A DNA stretch of 64,000 bases from positions 469,326 through 533,325 of the forward strand of contig NW_019091459.1 of assembly GCF_001949145.1 (NCBI RefSeq). The letters are read 5' to 3'. Source of the stretch: Acanthaster planci. Its lineage: Eukaryota > Echinodermata > Asteroidea > Valvatida > Acanthasteridae. The notes under the pieces are model-generated. The model was not told the origin of the DNA. It was given only the letters and a program-made list of their open reading frames with translations, and made no database searches. Shown here piece after piece: positions 42,721-56,100 of this stretch. Position 1 is the stretch's first letter; every line of letters begins with the position of its first letter. Both the position numbers and the translations under genes were made by a program.

Positions 42721-42981
42721 GTGCAAGTTTGAAACGGAGCCAGACTAAGAGCCTTCCAATGTGACCGTGAGCCTGTAATACGACAATTTTGCTCATGTGA
42801 TGTAAGCCTTGCCGAAGTCAGCAATTAGGGTTGGGTTACTGGATGATCATACAAAGTGTCTCTTCAAGCATTCTTCAAGCATTCTTCAAGCCCTAGCTTT
42901 TCCCCCATAATCTTCAAAATCTGTGAAGGTAGCTGTTTAGTTGAAACTTAGAGTATCATCATACTGAGAGGATAGCGGAGC

Positions 42982-45900
42982 TCAAAAACCAACGCAGTGT
43001 TCCGATAAGGTAGGTCCAGGTTGTGAGCCTGAAGAAAAACATTAAACCATGCACCACGATAACAACAGTTCAGAACAAGGGGATACGTGGTTAGAGCATT
43101 AATCAACACAATTCCAAACAAAATTATTATCTCGTCCAAATCAGTGTTTCAGTTGGTAACTGTGAGGCTCAGCACAATTGTTTTTATCAATCACAACGTT
43201 CTCAAGAGACGCCAGGTATCCCCTACATCATAAGAAAACTGCATGTACTACTTGAAAGCTGCTTCCTGGTACAGTTTTGTGGATTGAAATTCCAGTAAAA
43301 CGATAAGGGGAACGCTATATCTTAATACTATATACTATAATACTATTATACTATAATAAAACCTGCTTTCACTGCTGAGTAATTTAGCTAATCAAATTAG
43401 CTTACCATGAACATTTTCATCTTCAAGTCCCTTACATATCTGCAGATACTCGGGGGAGTCCAGGAGTGTCTGAAAGGCAGGATTCCACCAGTCTGCCAGA
43501 GTACTATCCTTCCGCGTCATCATAGCCTGACCACCGATGGTACATCGGTTGAGCTTGTCCGAGGCTAGCTGGAGATATTCAGTGATCTCCAAGTATTCGT
43601 TTACAAAGACCGCATCCACCTGTTAGAAAGAAGGAAAGATGGCTCTGTAAAGTTATCAGAAAGCCGTTTTGGTATGCATCTTGACAGTTCAATTTAGTTC
43701 CAAATAGACCAAGTAGCAGCTGTTGTTTTGCTTATTTCACACTGGGGTACGTTGGAAACCTATCGACTAAAACAAAAACGTGACAAGCAGGTTTGCATCC
43801 TGGGGTGTCATAAAAAGGGTTGGAAATGCAATGGCATAGTATCCTCAGATGGGATCTCGAGACTAAGAGATCCATAGCATGTTTCTCCGGATCAAATGTT
43901 GAAGAGTACATCAAATCCCTCAATCTGGTGCATTTTAAGGCCAAAACAGACATGTCAGAGACTTCTGGTTTTGTAGCAGTTTTTAAGTGAGGATTATATC
44001 ATTACAACAGAGGCTCACGGAGATAGGAAACTGGGATTTGTTTGAACACACCGATCCCCTTCCCTTGCTTATGCCCCCGGTGACAGTACACGATAAATGA
44101 CTCCTGAATGGCTCACCATGAGCCCCTCCAGTAAAACATAGTTGGAAATATCCTTTCGCATAAAAGTAAGTCCAAAACAGACTTTCAAATACATTACCTC
44201 TCCATTATTGACGGCTGTGAGGAGATCTTGTTGACTTACGTAGTACTTCACTTGATTGCGGGCCAAGTTGTTTCCCTAAATGAATGAGAATAGGTCAGTT
44301 AGCAACATTTAGATTTATCAGTACGATTACGTTTCGGTTGCCACTCGAGGGGCTCAAAAATATCAAACTTACTCCCTGTGTAAAGATTTATAATAACTGA
44401 GGTATGCCATTTGGTTATAGCAACGAATGTCACAAAAATTCAGTGATGAAATATGTAACTACGTTGCTTCCCAATACTTCTTTGTGTTATCTGGCTCTGG
44501 AGCAACTGCAAAGGAAAGTCAACTGCTTTTTTTTTAATTTTCGATTTTTAAATTAAGACGCTATGCACGGATCATGTAGCTCACGGTTATCTCTGGAAAC
44601 CTCCTGATGCACGTGGCATCTTCTGAGTACGACTGGAGGAAGCCAATGGTCTTGCCTGTCAGATCACGCCAGTTGAAAGATGCTAGGTCCCTGTCCGTGG
44701 CAATCATAAAGACCGATAGGTGTTGCTTGCTCATATCCGCGGTAAAATTGAAGGTGCGGGACCTGGCGTAGGTTTTCGACCACGCTGGAGAAAGAAATCG
44801 CAATTTGCAAATGCTAAAACATACGAAACAGCAAAACCAATCAGAGTAAAATCCATGATCGACAACAATCCAGGAACACCTTCCCCTTCCCCCTCTTTCG
44901 TGGTTTTGTGGGCCTACCTGTGCATGCGTCATACCAACCGCCTTGAAGTCCAATACCAGGTCTAGGCGATTCACCTGCAACAGTCTCCCAGCAGTGTCTG
45001 TATACGTCCCACACCAAACTACACCGTTTGTTTGCTATTCGGCAAACTAAAATTAATGACACATGCCATAACAAATACGTTAATTATGGTAGTGCATGGG
45101 TCATTCAAAACATGACATATGCCAGTTAAAACTTGAATTGCATGCCATTTACAATAACTAAATCACTAAGAAGGCACAGATTAAATGACATTAAACATAC
45201 ATGTAATATGAGACACTGAAATTTCACAGAATTATTTGAATAGAATTTTAAGGATTTGGTCTAAGATAAGGAAGATGATGCATGTAACTGTTAAAGTAAT
45301 TACATGTACATCATCCAAATCAGCATGCATCATTCTTCTGGAAATTCTGCGATGTCTCTCTTTGCTGGAAATTTGTTATTTTTCCTCCTAATAAGCCTAA
45401 TGACAAAGTATTCCCCCCGCTTAAAACTACTTTGTTCACTTTGCAACCACACCGGTGAAACTCGTAGACGTCACTGCGTGCTAGTTGATCTGGTGCTTTG
45501 TTTCTGTTTTGACAAATGTGGAAATTACACGCCGCTGCAGGAGTATGTGCGGCACCCAACGGCTAATCGTTTTTTCCCCCTTTACGTGGTACAGAGACTA
45601 TCTAAAGATAAAACATCAACGACGACCTGTATCAACGTAATGTACTTCCCCAGATAAATAATATGTATAATGGAAGATGAACCCCCAACAGACTGATGAC
45701 ATAATAAGAAACGCAAGCAATTCCTTTTAATGACAGCATACGAACAATCCACACATTAACCCTTACCCTCCTCAATCCTTCACCTGTAGGAGGACTGAGG
45801 AGTGTTAGGGTTATAAACAAAACAAAAACTGTACTGACCTGCCTTAATGACATCAACATTGTAGCCTCGAATCTGTCCACTTACCAGGTCACTGTGACAA

Positions 45901-48830
45901 GAAGAGAAATTATCACAAAATTGATAAACATTGAAGAACACCTCTAAGGAAAACGCAATGGCTACACACAATGGCTAGATGCATAGTTTGACATGCACAG
46001 GCTTTACATATATCTACATGCACTACGGACACAGGGCGAGGGGTCCCATTCTTTACTCTGTTTTCAAAGAACGACGCAATCTGCATTGAGAATTTGCATC
46101 TTGGCATGATCAGCAAAAAGCCCCTTCAACCTTATTGAAGTTGAGCTCTGAAGACAAAATGACATTGCATTCGATATGGATGCTTCCATATTTATTTAAC
46201 AGATAAAATCAGAGAAATGTGTTTTCCTTCGATGTGCTCTTTAAACATTTAAAATTTCACAGCCACTTATCCACATTAAGTATTTGTTTTCCTTTTCGAC
46301 AGAGTGAACACATGCTAGACGTACCCTTCCACTTTGTCAAATAAAAGGGAAGGGCTGCTGGCAGCCTGTTATTGGCCGTGTGCCAATTCCATGATCAAAG
46401 TTTAGAGGAAATGAAAAAAGAGCTTCAGAAACGTGAAACTAGGAAAACAAACGATGCAAAACGAATAGGCCTACACCCTTCGGGCTTGTATCTATACTGA
46501 CAACTTTCATATTGGTAGTTTTGCAAAATCCTCTCAGAGTTTGGGAAAAGAATGGCGATCGCGAAAATCACTCGTCTATAATCACGTCCAACATTTTGAT
46601 TTGCTCCAGCATAGGGCGAAGTTCTTTTACATGTAGGTCTAAATTCAACCAAAACTCATTGTAAGGGGTATAAGCAGCCTTATCTATAACTTTCACATCT
46701 TGCCCGTGGAAAAACGATAACATGGCAGGGTTCTCAAAGCGTTGGAAAGTCATGTCGGGGTTCATACGTTAGCGTGAGAGTGCCAGTACATGGATGAGGT
46801 GACCGAATGAGGGCGCCACAGGAGGACAAATAACAACATGAACGTTCAATACTGTGAGATCAATGAAAAACAGCCCAGTTGTGCATCCAGCAGAGGACGG
46901 AGGTACTGGTCCCTGACAGGGACACATGCTGCCGATTTTGTTTTCAATTGAAAGTTTTGATAATTCCAAAAGGTACCGCCACCCCTCCACTGGAAAGGGA
47001 AGGACGGTGGTGACAAATATTTACTATTGAAAAAAAAAGATCGTAGATTTTTAATCAATTTCCCCTCACCTTGGCCCCAAACCTAGATATGTCACTAAAA
47101 TAAACAAACTCTAGACCAGTCACAGAAACAGCAACTTCACCCCAAAAATCGAAAAGCCCTAACAGTCCCAAGTCCTCCAATTTCAATAGTTTACACACAT
47201 CATGGTTAAGGGGTAAAAAGCAAAATAAGAGACTGGACCTACTCACAGGTATTCCAGACTGACATCGTAGTCTCCAATAGCAATCAACCACACTCTGTCA
47301 TCCTCACTAGTTTCACCCTCTTCTGCAAAGTGAAAAAGAAAAACCATTTCTTTGAGTGGGAATGCTGGGCTTGAATCGAGGAAACCTAAATCCACGCACA
47401 TTGGCCTAGGGGTGTGTCTTCTGGAAGACCTTGGCTATGAGAGGCTTTATTCCCCAAGACTGGCTTTCACAACGTGTCAGTTGACCAGCATTATAGCACG
47501 TATTCCATCGTAAACATGTGTCCTGGAATATGAACACAAGGAAATAGTTTTAAGCTTGTCCATAGTGATTCGACCACTTAGCAAGGGTAAATTCCATTCA
47601 ATTATTTTCAACGGTGCTGTAAGTGAAACACAGCGTGGTCGAACCGAAGGCATACAAACGCACGAATCCCTAACCCCCTCAAGGGACCAATACTAAACAC
47701 ATGCAGCAGTATCGTACATGTGATAAAAAATGGCGCATTGGGACATACCGTAACCGCATAGCGTTTGCACTTTAATAATGAATGAATTTTTGTAAATCAC
47801 AACTGATACACTAGCACGTTAAGGCCAACCAGTTCTATCATGGCTCAAGAAGTGAACTGAAATAAACGCAGAAAGTATCATCCTGCTCAACTGTCTATAC
47901 TATTTCTGATATACAAATGTAATTGACTATAATGAACACGCGCTCTTATACCCTCGGCCTCGAATACCTGCTGCCACTGGCAGTCATGAGGATTTGGGTG
48001 AAGTCATTTTAAGGTCAACGTGAAAAGTTACCCAGCTTAATACTCATTATGACACAATTTGGTTCCGAACACACATGTAAACGAAGGCATGCAGCGGCCT
48101 GCACACACAGTACCAATCATTATAACAGGAAGATCAGCCAGTATCATCAAATTACTCCATCGCAAGTAAATTCTGATTGGCCGAGCGTGGTCCTATATGC
48201 ATAATCTCAGCGGAATAGGGCCATTCACAAGAGCATCCTCAAGATCAAAGAAAGCACACTCAAGTATAAAGTGTTACATCAGTTTTCCACTTGAATCTCT
48301 CGTAGGCAAGTTTGAAAGTAATATCCCACCATGTTCAAATGAAAAGTGTTTTGTTTTGCTTACATAGTGACCGATAATTTTGTCAAGTATTTTTGAATTT
48401 GTGTCAGTGTGTTTAATATATGTACATGTACATAGACCTGCTTATCTACTGCGCCACATTGAATGCTCACTATACCTGCTGCAGCAGAAGACGTTCCGCT
48501 AGAGACATTGACAAAAATATCACCCCTCCGAGATAGACCCAATCCACCGATCAGCAACGCGATGAAAGCCAATATCACAGCCACAACGGTCATCACCCCC
48601 AAGACTCTGTCGCCAGAGGAAGGACGGGCTGGTTTGAGAGGCGGTACTATGTGTGTCCGCGGAGTGTGAATCACCTGACGTGACACGGGTTCTCCGTCGA
48701 GTTTTGACGGTCCACTGTAGTTGTCATTCCCAGTATCTCCCGACTGCTCGTCCAGAGGCACCGTGTACAGTTTGCTGTCGTCCAGAATATGTACGTGTAT
48801 TCCCGGTTGATCCTTCGGCTTTTTATCCAT
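42982..48830 (-). CDS. Type II membrane protein with solute-binding-protein-3-like ectodomain, copy R (383 aa, 8 exons)
   Basis: Exons, minus strand: 48830-48476, 47322-47247, 45891-45839, 45046-44918, 44784-44585, 44275-44198, 43619-43406, 43028-42982 (TGA). Total 1152 nt, all GT-AG. Every exon after the second equals copy L in length; exons 1 and 2 differ by one codon each. Residues 1-74 form the cytoplasmic tail, 76-99 the TM helix ('VMTVVAVILAFIALLIGGLG'), about 129-365 the two-lobed binding domain ('RGYNVDVIKA', 'GGWYDACT', 'TYARSRTFNFTADMS', 'LTGKTIGFLQSYSEDA', 'LLTAVNNGEVDAVFV'), ending 'GSQPGPTLSEHCVGF'. Cys at 163, 170, 180, 203 and in the last exon are shared with copy L. The last 134 residues differ little between copies, while the tails are more diverged. 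An acceptor-like 'ctacag' about 40 nt before the ATG hints at a 5'UTR exon. Role as in copy L: probable cell-surface small-ligand binder; ligand and partners unknown. Confidence 0.9.
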
Positions 48831-49794
48831 CGTTAACCCCAGCTCTATTTCCCTGTGTTGCTGCCCAGCTGTAGATGGAGAGTTTTAGAAAGTTTCACAC
48901 ACAGAAAACCGATAATTGGAGGAGATATGATGAACTATCCTCAAGTAATCCTTGAAAGTTTATATCAATTTGCACATACGTGTACAAGATCCTGTGTGAC
49001 CATATGACAAGCATAGAGTACAGCTGATTATTTTCGTGACGCGCGGCTGACAAAGAAACCAGGCGTCTCAACAAAAAACACGTTACGGTTGAGCAGTTTT
49101 CTTTTAGTGAGTTACCTTGCCGGTAAAAAAAAAACCGAGTCAAGCTGATGTACATGTACACAGGTTTGTGTTGGATCTTGCAGCATGTGTCGCAAAAACG
49201 GCTAAGTAACGCGAGGGCCAAATTATCTCAGAATTTGATTACACTGTTCGAAATCGGAGATTTGACGGGATGACTTGGGTTGTTTAATCACATTCGATGC
49301 AGTCTATATCACAGTAGGGTAAAATGCGTTACCATACATACGTGTTGTAAATAGACAGATGTGAAAAAATAAAACGATCAGATGCTATAAAAACCAAACC
49401 TATAATAACGGGGTCGGAGGGCCAGAGTCAAATAAAAAACGAAAAAAGCAAATCCAGCATGCATTTTCCCGCAGCGCATCTTTGCTTCTAGTTGGTAGTG
49501 CGCCCCCTATATTTCAGCCTTAAGCATTGTGCTTTTGTCCCGATGCACTACTAATCTCTCTCCCTTACATGACAAATCTGGCTTTCCACTTTCATTTCAA
49601 AGATCTTGTCATGTGACGAAAAATGGAGGAACTCCTCCTTGCAAGAAATATACGAAACATCCTCGTTGTTGTCAAGATTTAGATAGTATTTGCGATGGTC
49701 AGGCATCTTCGGCTGTACATGTCTATGTACCTGCACGGATCAGCGGATATGTATAAAGACGCACATTCATAATGGATGTCACATCTTCCCTCAA
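48831..49794. other. Upstream region of copy R
   Basis: Likely contains the promoter and 5'UTR of copy R, but no TATA box or initiator could be fixed. Short chance ORFs only. Confidence 0.3.
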
Positions 49795-50010
49795 ACTGCA
49801 CCAATGAGGCCCGGGTTCGAGTCCCGGCTTGGCCCAGGCTTTAAGTGCATTTGGTTTCCAGTCCATACTCGCTCTTGTAGGTTTTCTCCGGGCAGTCCGG
49901 TTTCCTCCTGCCTCTAAAACTGGACCTTCTTCCTAACGCCGTAATGTGATGCTGATTAAAAAAAGGTTATGAATGGACGTATTGTTAATAAAACAAATAG
50001 CCCGAGTAGC
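49795..50010 (+). mobile_element. tRNA-derived SINE
   Basis: A perfect RNA polymerase III B box, GGTTCGAGTCC, lies at 49814-49824. It is followed by a body with 'gttttctccgggcagtccgg' and 'tttcctcctgcctctaaaac', a sequence theme shared by SINEs in many invertebrates (recalled). A-rich DNA follows (50023-50106). The A box is eroded, so the copy is probably 5'-truncated. Confidence 0.7.
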
Positions 50011-50022
50011 TAGAAGCGCCAT

Positions 50023-50106
50023 TAAAAAAAACAAAAGCAAAAACAACCACAACACGAATGACAAAAAAAAAAGAAGAAAAAGAAAGAAAGAAAAAAAAAA
50101 CAAAAA
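50023..50106 (+). repeat. A-rich / GAAA simple repeat
   Basis: 'aaaaaaaacaaaagcaaaaa', then runs of aaag and aaaaac. May have grown from the SINE tail. Confidence 0.85.
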
Positions 50107-53100
50107 CACGGCGCTACAGCTCTGTCTTAGTTACCGACAACGTATGTAACTCTCAATATGTCTTTTGGGCAATCCTGTGGGGGGGGGGTTATTCTTTAGC
50201 TTTTTTTAGTAAAGCCGATTTGCGTTGATTGTGGACATGTGTTAGTCAGAAGTTTCGCCATTTTCTTGTTCGCTAAGATATAACAGTAGTTTTACGACGT
50301 AAACATTTAAAAGAAAACAAACTTTCTGAATTAATCTTTTCTGAATTGAAATATAACAAATTATTGACCAACGCAACCACCCTCAAAGAAAAAGAGACAC
50401 CTTCCAAAACAATACAGCAAAACAAACAATCAAGTTGCCAATGTCTGTCAATGTCTGCCACATACTGAAAACTTAACCTTTATTCACACGTTCTTTGCAT
50501 AAACAGTAGAAATCAAAAATCCTGAATGGAGTCCCAAAATTATTGCTGAATATTATCTGTACTTAAGTAAAAAATTCACGTTCTTATAATTCTTCAAGTG
50601 GCGTTATTCAAGCTGACAGAATTTTGAATATTGTGTTCAGTCTCTTATATACAACACGCCTTGGGGAAAACCAAAGAGTAAAACACAATTTATCGTCTGA
50701 CCTGAAGCCTCATCAAATTTGATTTGTGCTTAGAAGCTCAATGACGAACGATGTTGAGACTTTTCCCCTTCAAATCAAATTTGAGAATTATTTCAATCCA
50801 TTTTCTGCGGTACGTGGAAACCCGGGGGTAAGCAAATCACATTTGGCAAATATTTTATACATAATTTATCACTTTTCAGCCGGCCTCAACAATGCAAATC
50901 AAATCCTTGTGGTGACTATCGGAGTCACGTGTTGTTTGTCCAGAAAGAAACTGAGTTCTGAGGAGCACGAGTTTGACCATCCAACCTTCTTTTTACATAA
51001 TGAAGTCTTCCTTTTCTACCAGTTCCAGTGAAGTATCAGTGTTGGATAACTGCTCACAACAGGTTTTCATCTTTCTTCTTAAATAAATTATTTATCAAAG
51101 AGCAAACGCTGCCGGTCTGTACATCTAAAGAGACAGTGTGACTTTTTGAACAGCTGAGAGACTGTCAGAGCGTTATCTCAATCCTAAAGGAATTAACAAG
51201 AGCCGGTGCCAAACATCAAACGCCTACAAAGTGGTCCCGCATGCTTCTACTCCCTCAGATAATCTTCCAAAGACACTGCGACTGCCCCTACAAATCTTCC
51301 ACACCGATTCCGCCACTGTAGGAATTAATGCACCAGATGTTGTGATTATAAAGGATCCCTTCGGGTGCTGGAGGCCCCAGAAAGGAGGCCGTTGACTTCT
51401 AATTGCAGGTGATAAAGAGATTACCATAATTCATCCTTGTAGCACGGGTTTTATATTGCACCTGCAGGATCAGTTGTTCCAGGATGGAACTTTAATTCGT
51501 AATCTAATGGAAAATTTATAAGCGTGGATCGATACGATTGGTATTTTTTCATTGGTCTCGAATAACTAGAAACTCTTGCTTAAGATTTGTGCACGTTCCA
51601 ATCAAAAATAGATAAGTGGAAGAGGGTGTGATGAGAATCTTAGCTATTTGTTTTAGATCGAGGCAAAATAGAGCAAGATTAATCCGTTAAAAGCCTGTAT
51701 ACCCATTACTTAAACAAGTTCTTTCAGCTACGATGGAAGCGTGCACTACTTATGTATTAGGCAGCCATTTTGCTACCAAATCAGGACGGGAACTCTAGTA
51801 GAAATTCTCAGAGCATCGTGATTGCCTTTTTTGTATGTCGCCTGTTCTCATGAAGTTGGATCTAGACTGCCGCACAGGAGATTCAAGCCCATTGGTGAAG
51901 ATAAACTAAGGAACAAACCCAGACAAAAATTAAAGCCACAGTCATAGATAACATATGAGGGACACCTCAAAAGCTCTTGTAGGATCTTGTTTTATCAAAA
52001 CCTTTTCAGACTTGTGGTATAATTTCTTGAAATTCCAGGAATAACTTCTTTTATAAAATCCTTTTGTAAGCGGTGAATTCAAAGAGGAGCAAGAAAAGAG
52101 GAATTAAAATTTGGATCGATCTCAAACAATATTTTTAGCCGTGGTTCTGTTTCTACAAGTGGTCTTAGCAGGGCATATAACTAAAGTCTTTAAATTTGGA
52201 GATACCAATACTAGCATTGTATCTAGACGAGACCGTGTATTTATCATAATCAAAGTCCGAACAAAATTCCTGCCCTGGAGACTTGCATGTCTAAAACCAC
52301 ATACAGGATCAAAATGAACGGCAGATGGTTCATCATCCAATCGAGTAGAGTCCTCCGTGACTGACATCGCGATTACCTTGTCGCTTCAAAACTAATATCA
52401 GTGAAGGCGAAACGACCTGTCGGCTCGTCTAGCTTGGTAGACCCACGAGTCTGCACTCACCCAGGCTGAATTGGCGTCATTACTTCACTTTGTGAAATTA
52501 GAGCTAACCTCCTTCCAGTGTGCGTTACTGTTTTCACAAAGGGCTTTTTGTCTAATAAAGTGGCATGATATTATGACTTCACAACTCACTAGTTGGCCTG
52601 AATTCGGACCCCCTAACAAAGAGTCGTACATTAATCCTTGAAAATTCTGACAAGACGCTTAAAAGTTTCCTGTAGGCGGGGGGGGTGGTTGACTACATGC
52701 ATCTTGGAATCCGCTCTGTGCCGTAAAACATGACAAACAAATCCTCAACATGTGAAATATTAACCATACTCACTTCACAGTGAGGAAAGGTATGGCGATC
52801 TGCACTTGGTTCTCAAGCGAAAATCTCCAATCCGCACAAGCATTAAGCACTACCTTCTAGATCTGCACTCTCTGAGTGAGTATAGAGGGAGTGGCACTCG
52901 ACGTGCCTGTCATAGTCAGTCCCGGATTATCCATTCCAAAGTGGATCCATTAATTATCCTTACACCTGATGCTATATATCTCTGCATTGTCACCTCCCTG
53001 ATACTATTATTAGTTATTCAGTGTTGAAGGCAGACATCCCATTTATCACATATTCCTGATCCATACATATACGCAACTTGTTTTTAGGGCTGGGTGTCTT

Positions 53101-56100
53101 CAGGTCAGTTTTATGCAGATAGAGTAGGCTATTTTCGGGCGAGTTTGAGGGTTAAAACAAATTAAAGAATAGAAATAATACAGTTAGGCTCAAGGACAAG
53201 ATGTATGTTATGAGTAGGCCTACAGTATATCTGGAATACTTAAACATTTCCATCCTCGGCAGGGAATGTCAGTCCTTTTAACCTAAGTATCGTGCTTGAT
53301 TGAGTATGACATGCCTTTACTGTGCGCCTGAAATGAAATCCAGCAGCTTTCTAAGTTCTACTACTCTGCTAAAACAGTCATATTAATTTTATTTCGCATT
53401 CGGTGCTTGAATGTCAATTTGCCTAAAACATCATGGTGTCAAATGCGAGCCTCATGCAAAGTTATCAGAACACCACCTTTGAAAACTTTTTTTTTACGTG
53501 TAGGCCTATAGGAGAGCTGCCAAACGTGAAAGATAAATACTTGCCAAATATAACAAGCTATCGACCATGGGTAGTCAACATCAATCTGATGCATTAAATC
53601 GCAGCACCGCGCTCTAAGACGCTGCATTTGAATTTGTACCACGTGTGGCATAATTGCAGACATGAAATAGTCGTTGAATATTGGACCCATCAGTTTGTTA
53701 ATACCCGTTTGCATCAAGTTACCTGCGTGAATTGTCAGGTAAGGAACGCCAGTAACTTGCTACAAAGACAGATGAGCCATCAGCGCAAGTCCACCCGCAA
53801 CGTAATGCAATTCAAATGCAGTTTCACCAGATTAAAACGACTGCAAGAGGCTGCAGAGTGTCACGGCGAAGCCTTCGTGGGGGAAAACATTAAAAACCTC
53901 CCTATGTCAAAGACATCAGTGTGTCGGTGAGAGGCTCGACCGGAGACATCACGCAGCTTGTTTCGATTTCCGTTGCAGGGAGAAACCAGGGCCTATCATC
54001 CCGAAAGCGTCATTAAGGTAGGCTGGTTGCGAACAATGGGATCAGTCACTTTTACCTCTTGGCCGATTTGTCCCCATACGAAAACGTCAGAGTGTCTTTA
54101 CGACCTTTCATACGGTTTTAACCCATCCAGATAGTACATTTCCTAACACTAATTTATTTGTTGAAATATTTGTTTCATAAAAGTTGGTTCCATCAGCAAG
54201 CCACAAGAGGTAGGCCCATAACTATGCGACATATACAGTTACCCCCCAACGAATTCTTTCAGATATAAAACAGCCGTTGAGCTACTTCTAGGAGTAAATC
54301 GGACTGGTTGTCAGCTTATTATTACTGCGGCTGTCCTAAATTGGAAGACTGGAGAGCTTTTGATGTCACTAAAGCGCATGGATCACCCAGAAAAGCCGGG
54401 AATAAGGGGTTAATAATGCATTACTCCATAATCCAGCACCTGCGTAAATGATATCAGTACATTTGTCGTGTCTTTCAGAACTTGTCATCAGTACCATTGG
54501 AGAAATGAAAAACAAAATGTGGCAGAGCTTGGCAAAGTCTCAGAAATGGTTGTAACATTGCCATGTGATTAATCCTCATCTCAAGTCGACTGCTGCAAGA
54601 AAGTACGCTGGACTTGGACAGCGGCCGTTGAATGTAGGTCTCCTTTTCGCACGCATAATGGTCCTTATAAACCTCCCTGATGATGAAGTCAGAGGTTCAC
54701 TCCCACACCGGAGCCGATTGAACACTTTGTAGGCCGTGGTGAGAACTGTGGGATGAGCTAAATTGACAGAAATACTCTTTTGCTTTTCCTATTTTGGTTA
54801 CGTATGAGCAGTTTAATTTAGGCCCAAACTGCATAACAGACGTAATGTAGGCTAGACCTGACACACATCTTGGGCAAGACACTTGTAACTCAACACCACT
54901 TGTCCTCCTGCCTTTTCAAAAAAAAAACCAAAAAAAAAACACGCTCACTTTCATACGTTATTGGTTTTGAGCCATGCTTGTTAGCTTTGTACAATATCAC
55001 TTAGTATGATAATGTTACTTACATGTTTTAAATGCTGGTATTTTGCGGTCACGGTAAAAAAGCCCTAATGGCGGTTGGTAGCCATGTACTGTGGAACTAG
55101 CACATTGGCGGTTTTTCCCAACCGTGGTTTTAAGCAATATATGCTGGCATTTCTACATGCCTACGTCCCCTTGTACGCCTGGGAGAGAAGTGGACTCAAG
55201 CGATATGAATCAGCCGAAGGGAACGTTGTGGACGGCTGACGAAAAGACTCCTCTCTGTCCCACACGAACACTGATAGATTTTCCGACTTATCAGTGCAGA
55301 GCAGGTTTGCTGCAGACCGCAAATTTAATCCTAAAAGAGCCGGTGTTTTCTTCGACAATGTCATCCCATCAACCACAGGCGCTGATCCCAGGGGACGGGG
55401 GAGAGATATACCCCCTCGACTTTTTTTTTTTTTAACTCGGGGACTACCAATGTGATCATCCCCATTTTTGAAGTTACTGATGTTATGTGCACGCGTAGGG
55501 TCCCCGAATTGAAGTAGGACCTTGGACCCTGTGCCGTATCACGATGACCTTTCTTTAAGCATCCCCCACATGTGTCCAGAAATCTCCACCCATTCCATCA
55601 ACAGAACCTATCTGTTCGACGACTGATTTTGTAAAAACATAACATTACCAATCAAATGCATGTATCAGGTTTCAACTCAATCCTGATTATGGTTTTGCTG
55701 TTACGGTTCAAGGCTTCACGTATGTCAGCCCTCGTGGGTCAGGTGCGTCGGTGGAAAAGGCAAACACTTTGCTGATATGTCTTGGAACACGGGCGCTGAG
55801 AGCAAGCGGTATGGCCTGTGATGGCAAAATTGATGTCAAGACGACCGCAAGGTATACCTCTGAAGACTCGTCGCGTGACGAATAGGAACTGCGACGATAT
55901 CATAGAAATGCCGAGGGTGGGGGTGGACTCCGCCCCCAGTCACTTAGGATGAGTGTATTGGCATTTTAAAAATGTCAATAGGGACAACCATTTTCATCAA
56001 GTTCTGAAATAAAAAAGGTAAATGAAAAGAAACAGCCAACGCTTCAGATGTTTTGCATCAAGTTTGAGGTTGACTATTTATGGAATAACTGGTCTTCAGG

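Larger units (their letters stand above)
39853..42981. other. Intergenic stretch between copies L and R
   Basis: No gene recognised. Holds a 35-bp tandem duplication (42651-42720) and a small GC-richer block with opposed YY1-like sites (41398-41460). ORFs such as 41336-41707 minus have no domain pattern. Confidence 0.35.

Noticed and set aside
46568-46765. 65-codon minus-strand ORF in an intron of copy R (begins MNPDMTFQRFENPAM)
   Set aside because: It looks protein-like but has an in-frame stop right before the Met, no flanking splice sites, and no recognised family. It could be a relic exon; not supported enough to list as a gene.
32593-48830. Calling the paired genes ionotropic glutamate receptors
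   Set aside because: The ligand-binding lobes are contiguous with no pore helices between them, and the only TM helix is N-terminal. The layout fits an anchored solute-binding domain, not a channel.
54685-54710. Second SINE from a B-box-like 'ggttcactccc'
   Set aside because: One mismatch in the core, no A box and no recognisable SINE body nearby.
55091-55435. 114-codon plus-strand ORF
   Set aside because: Ends in a homopolymer-coded FFFF, no domain pattern, and no splice context; most likely chance.
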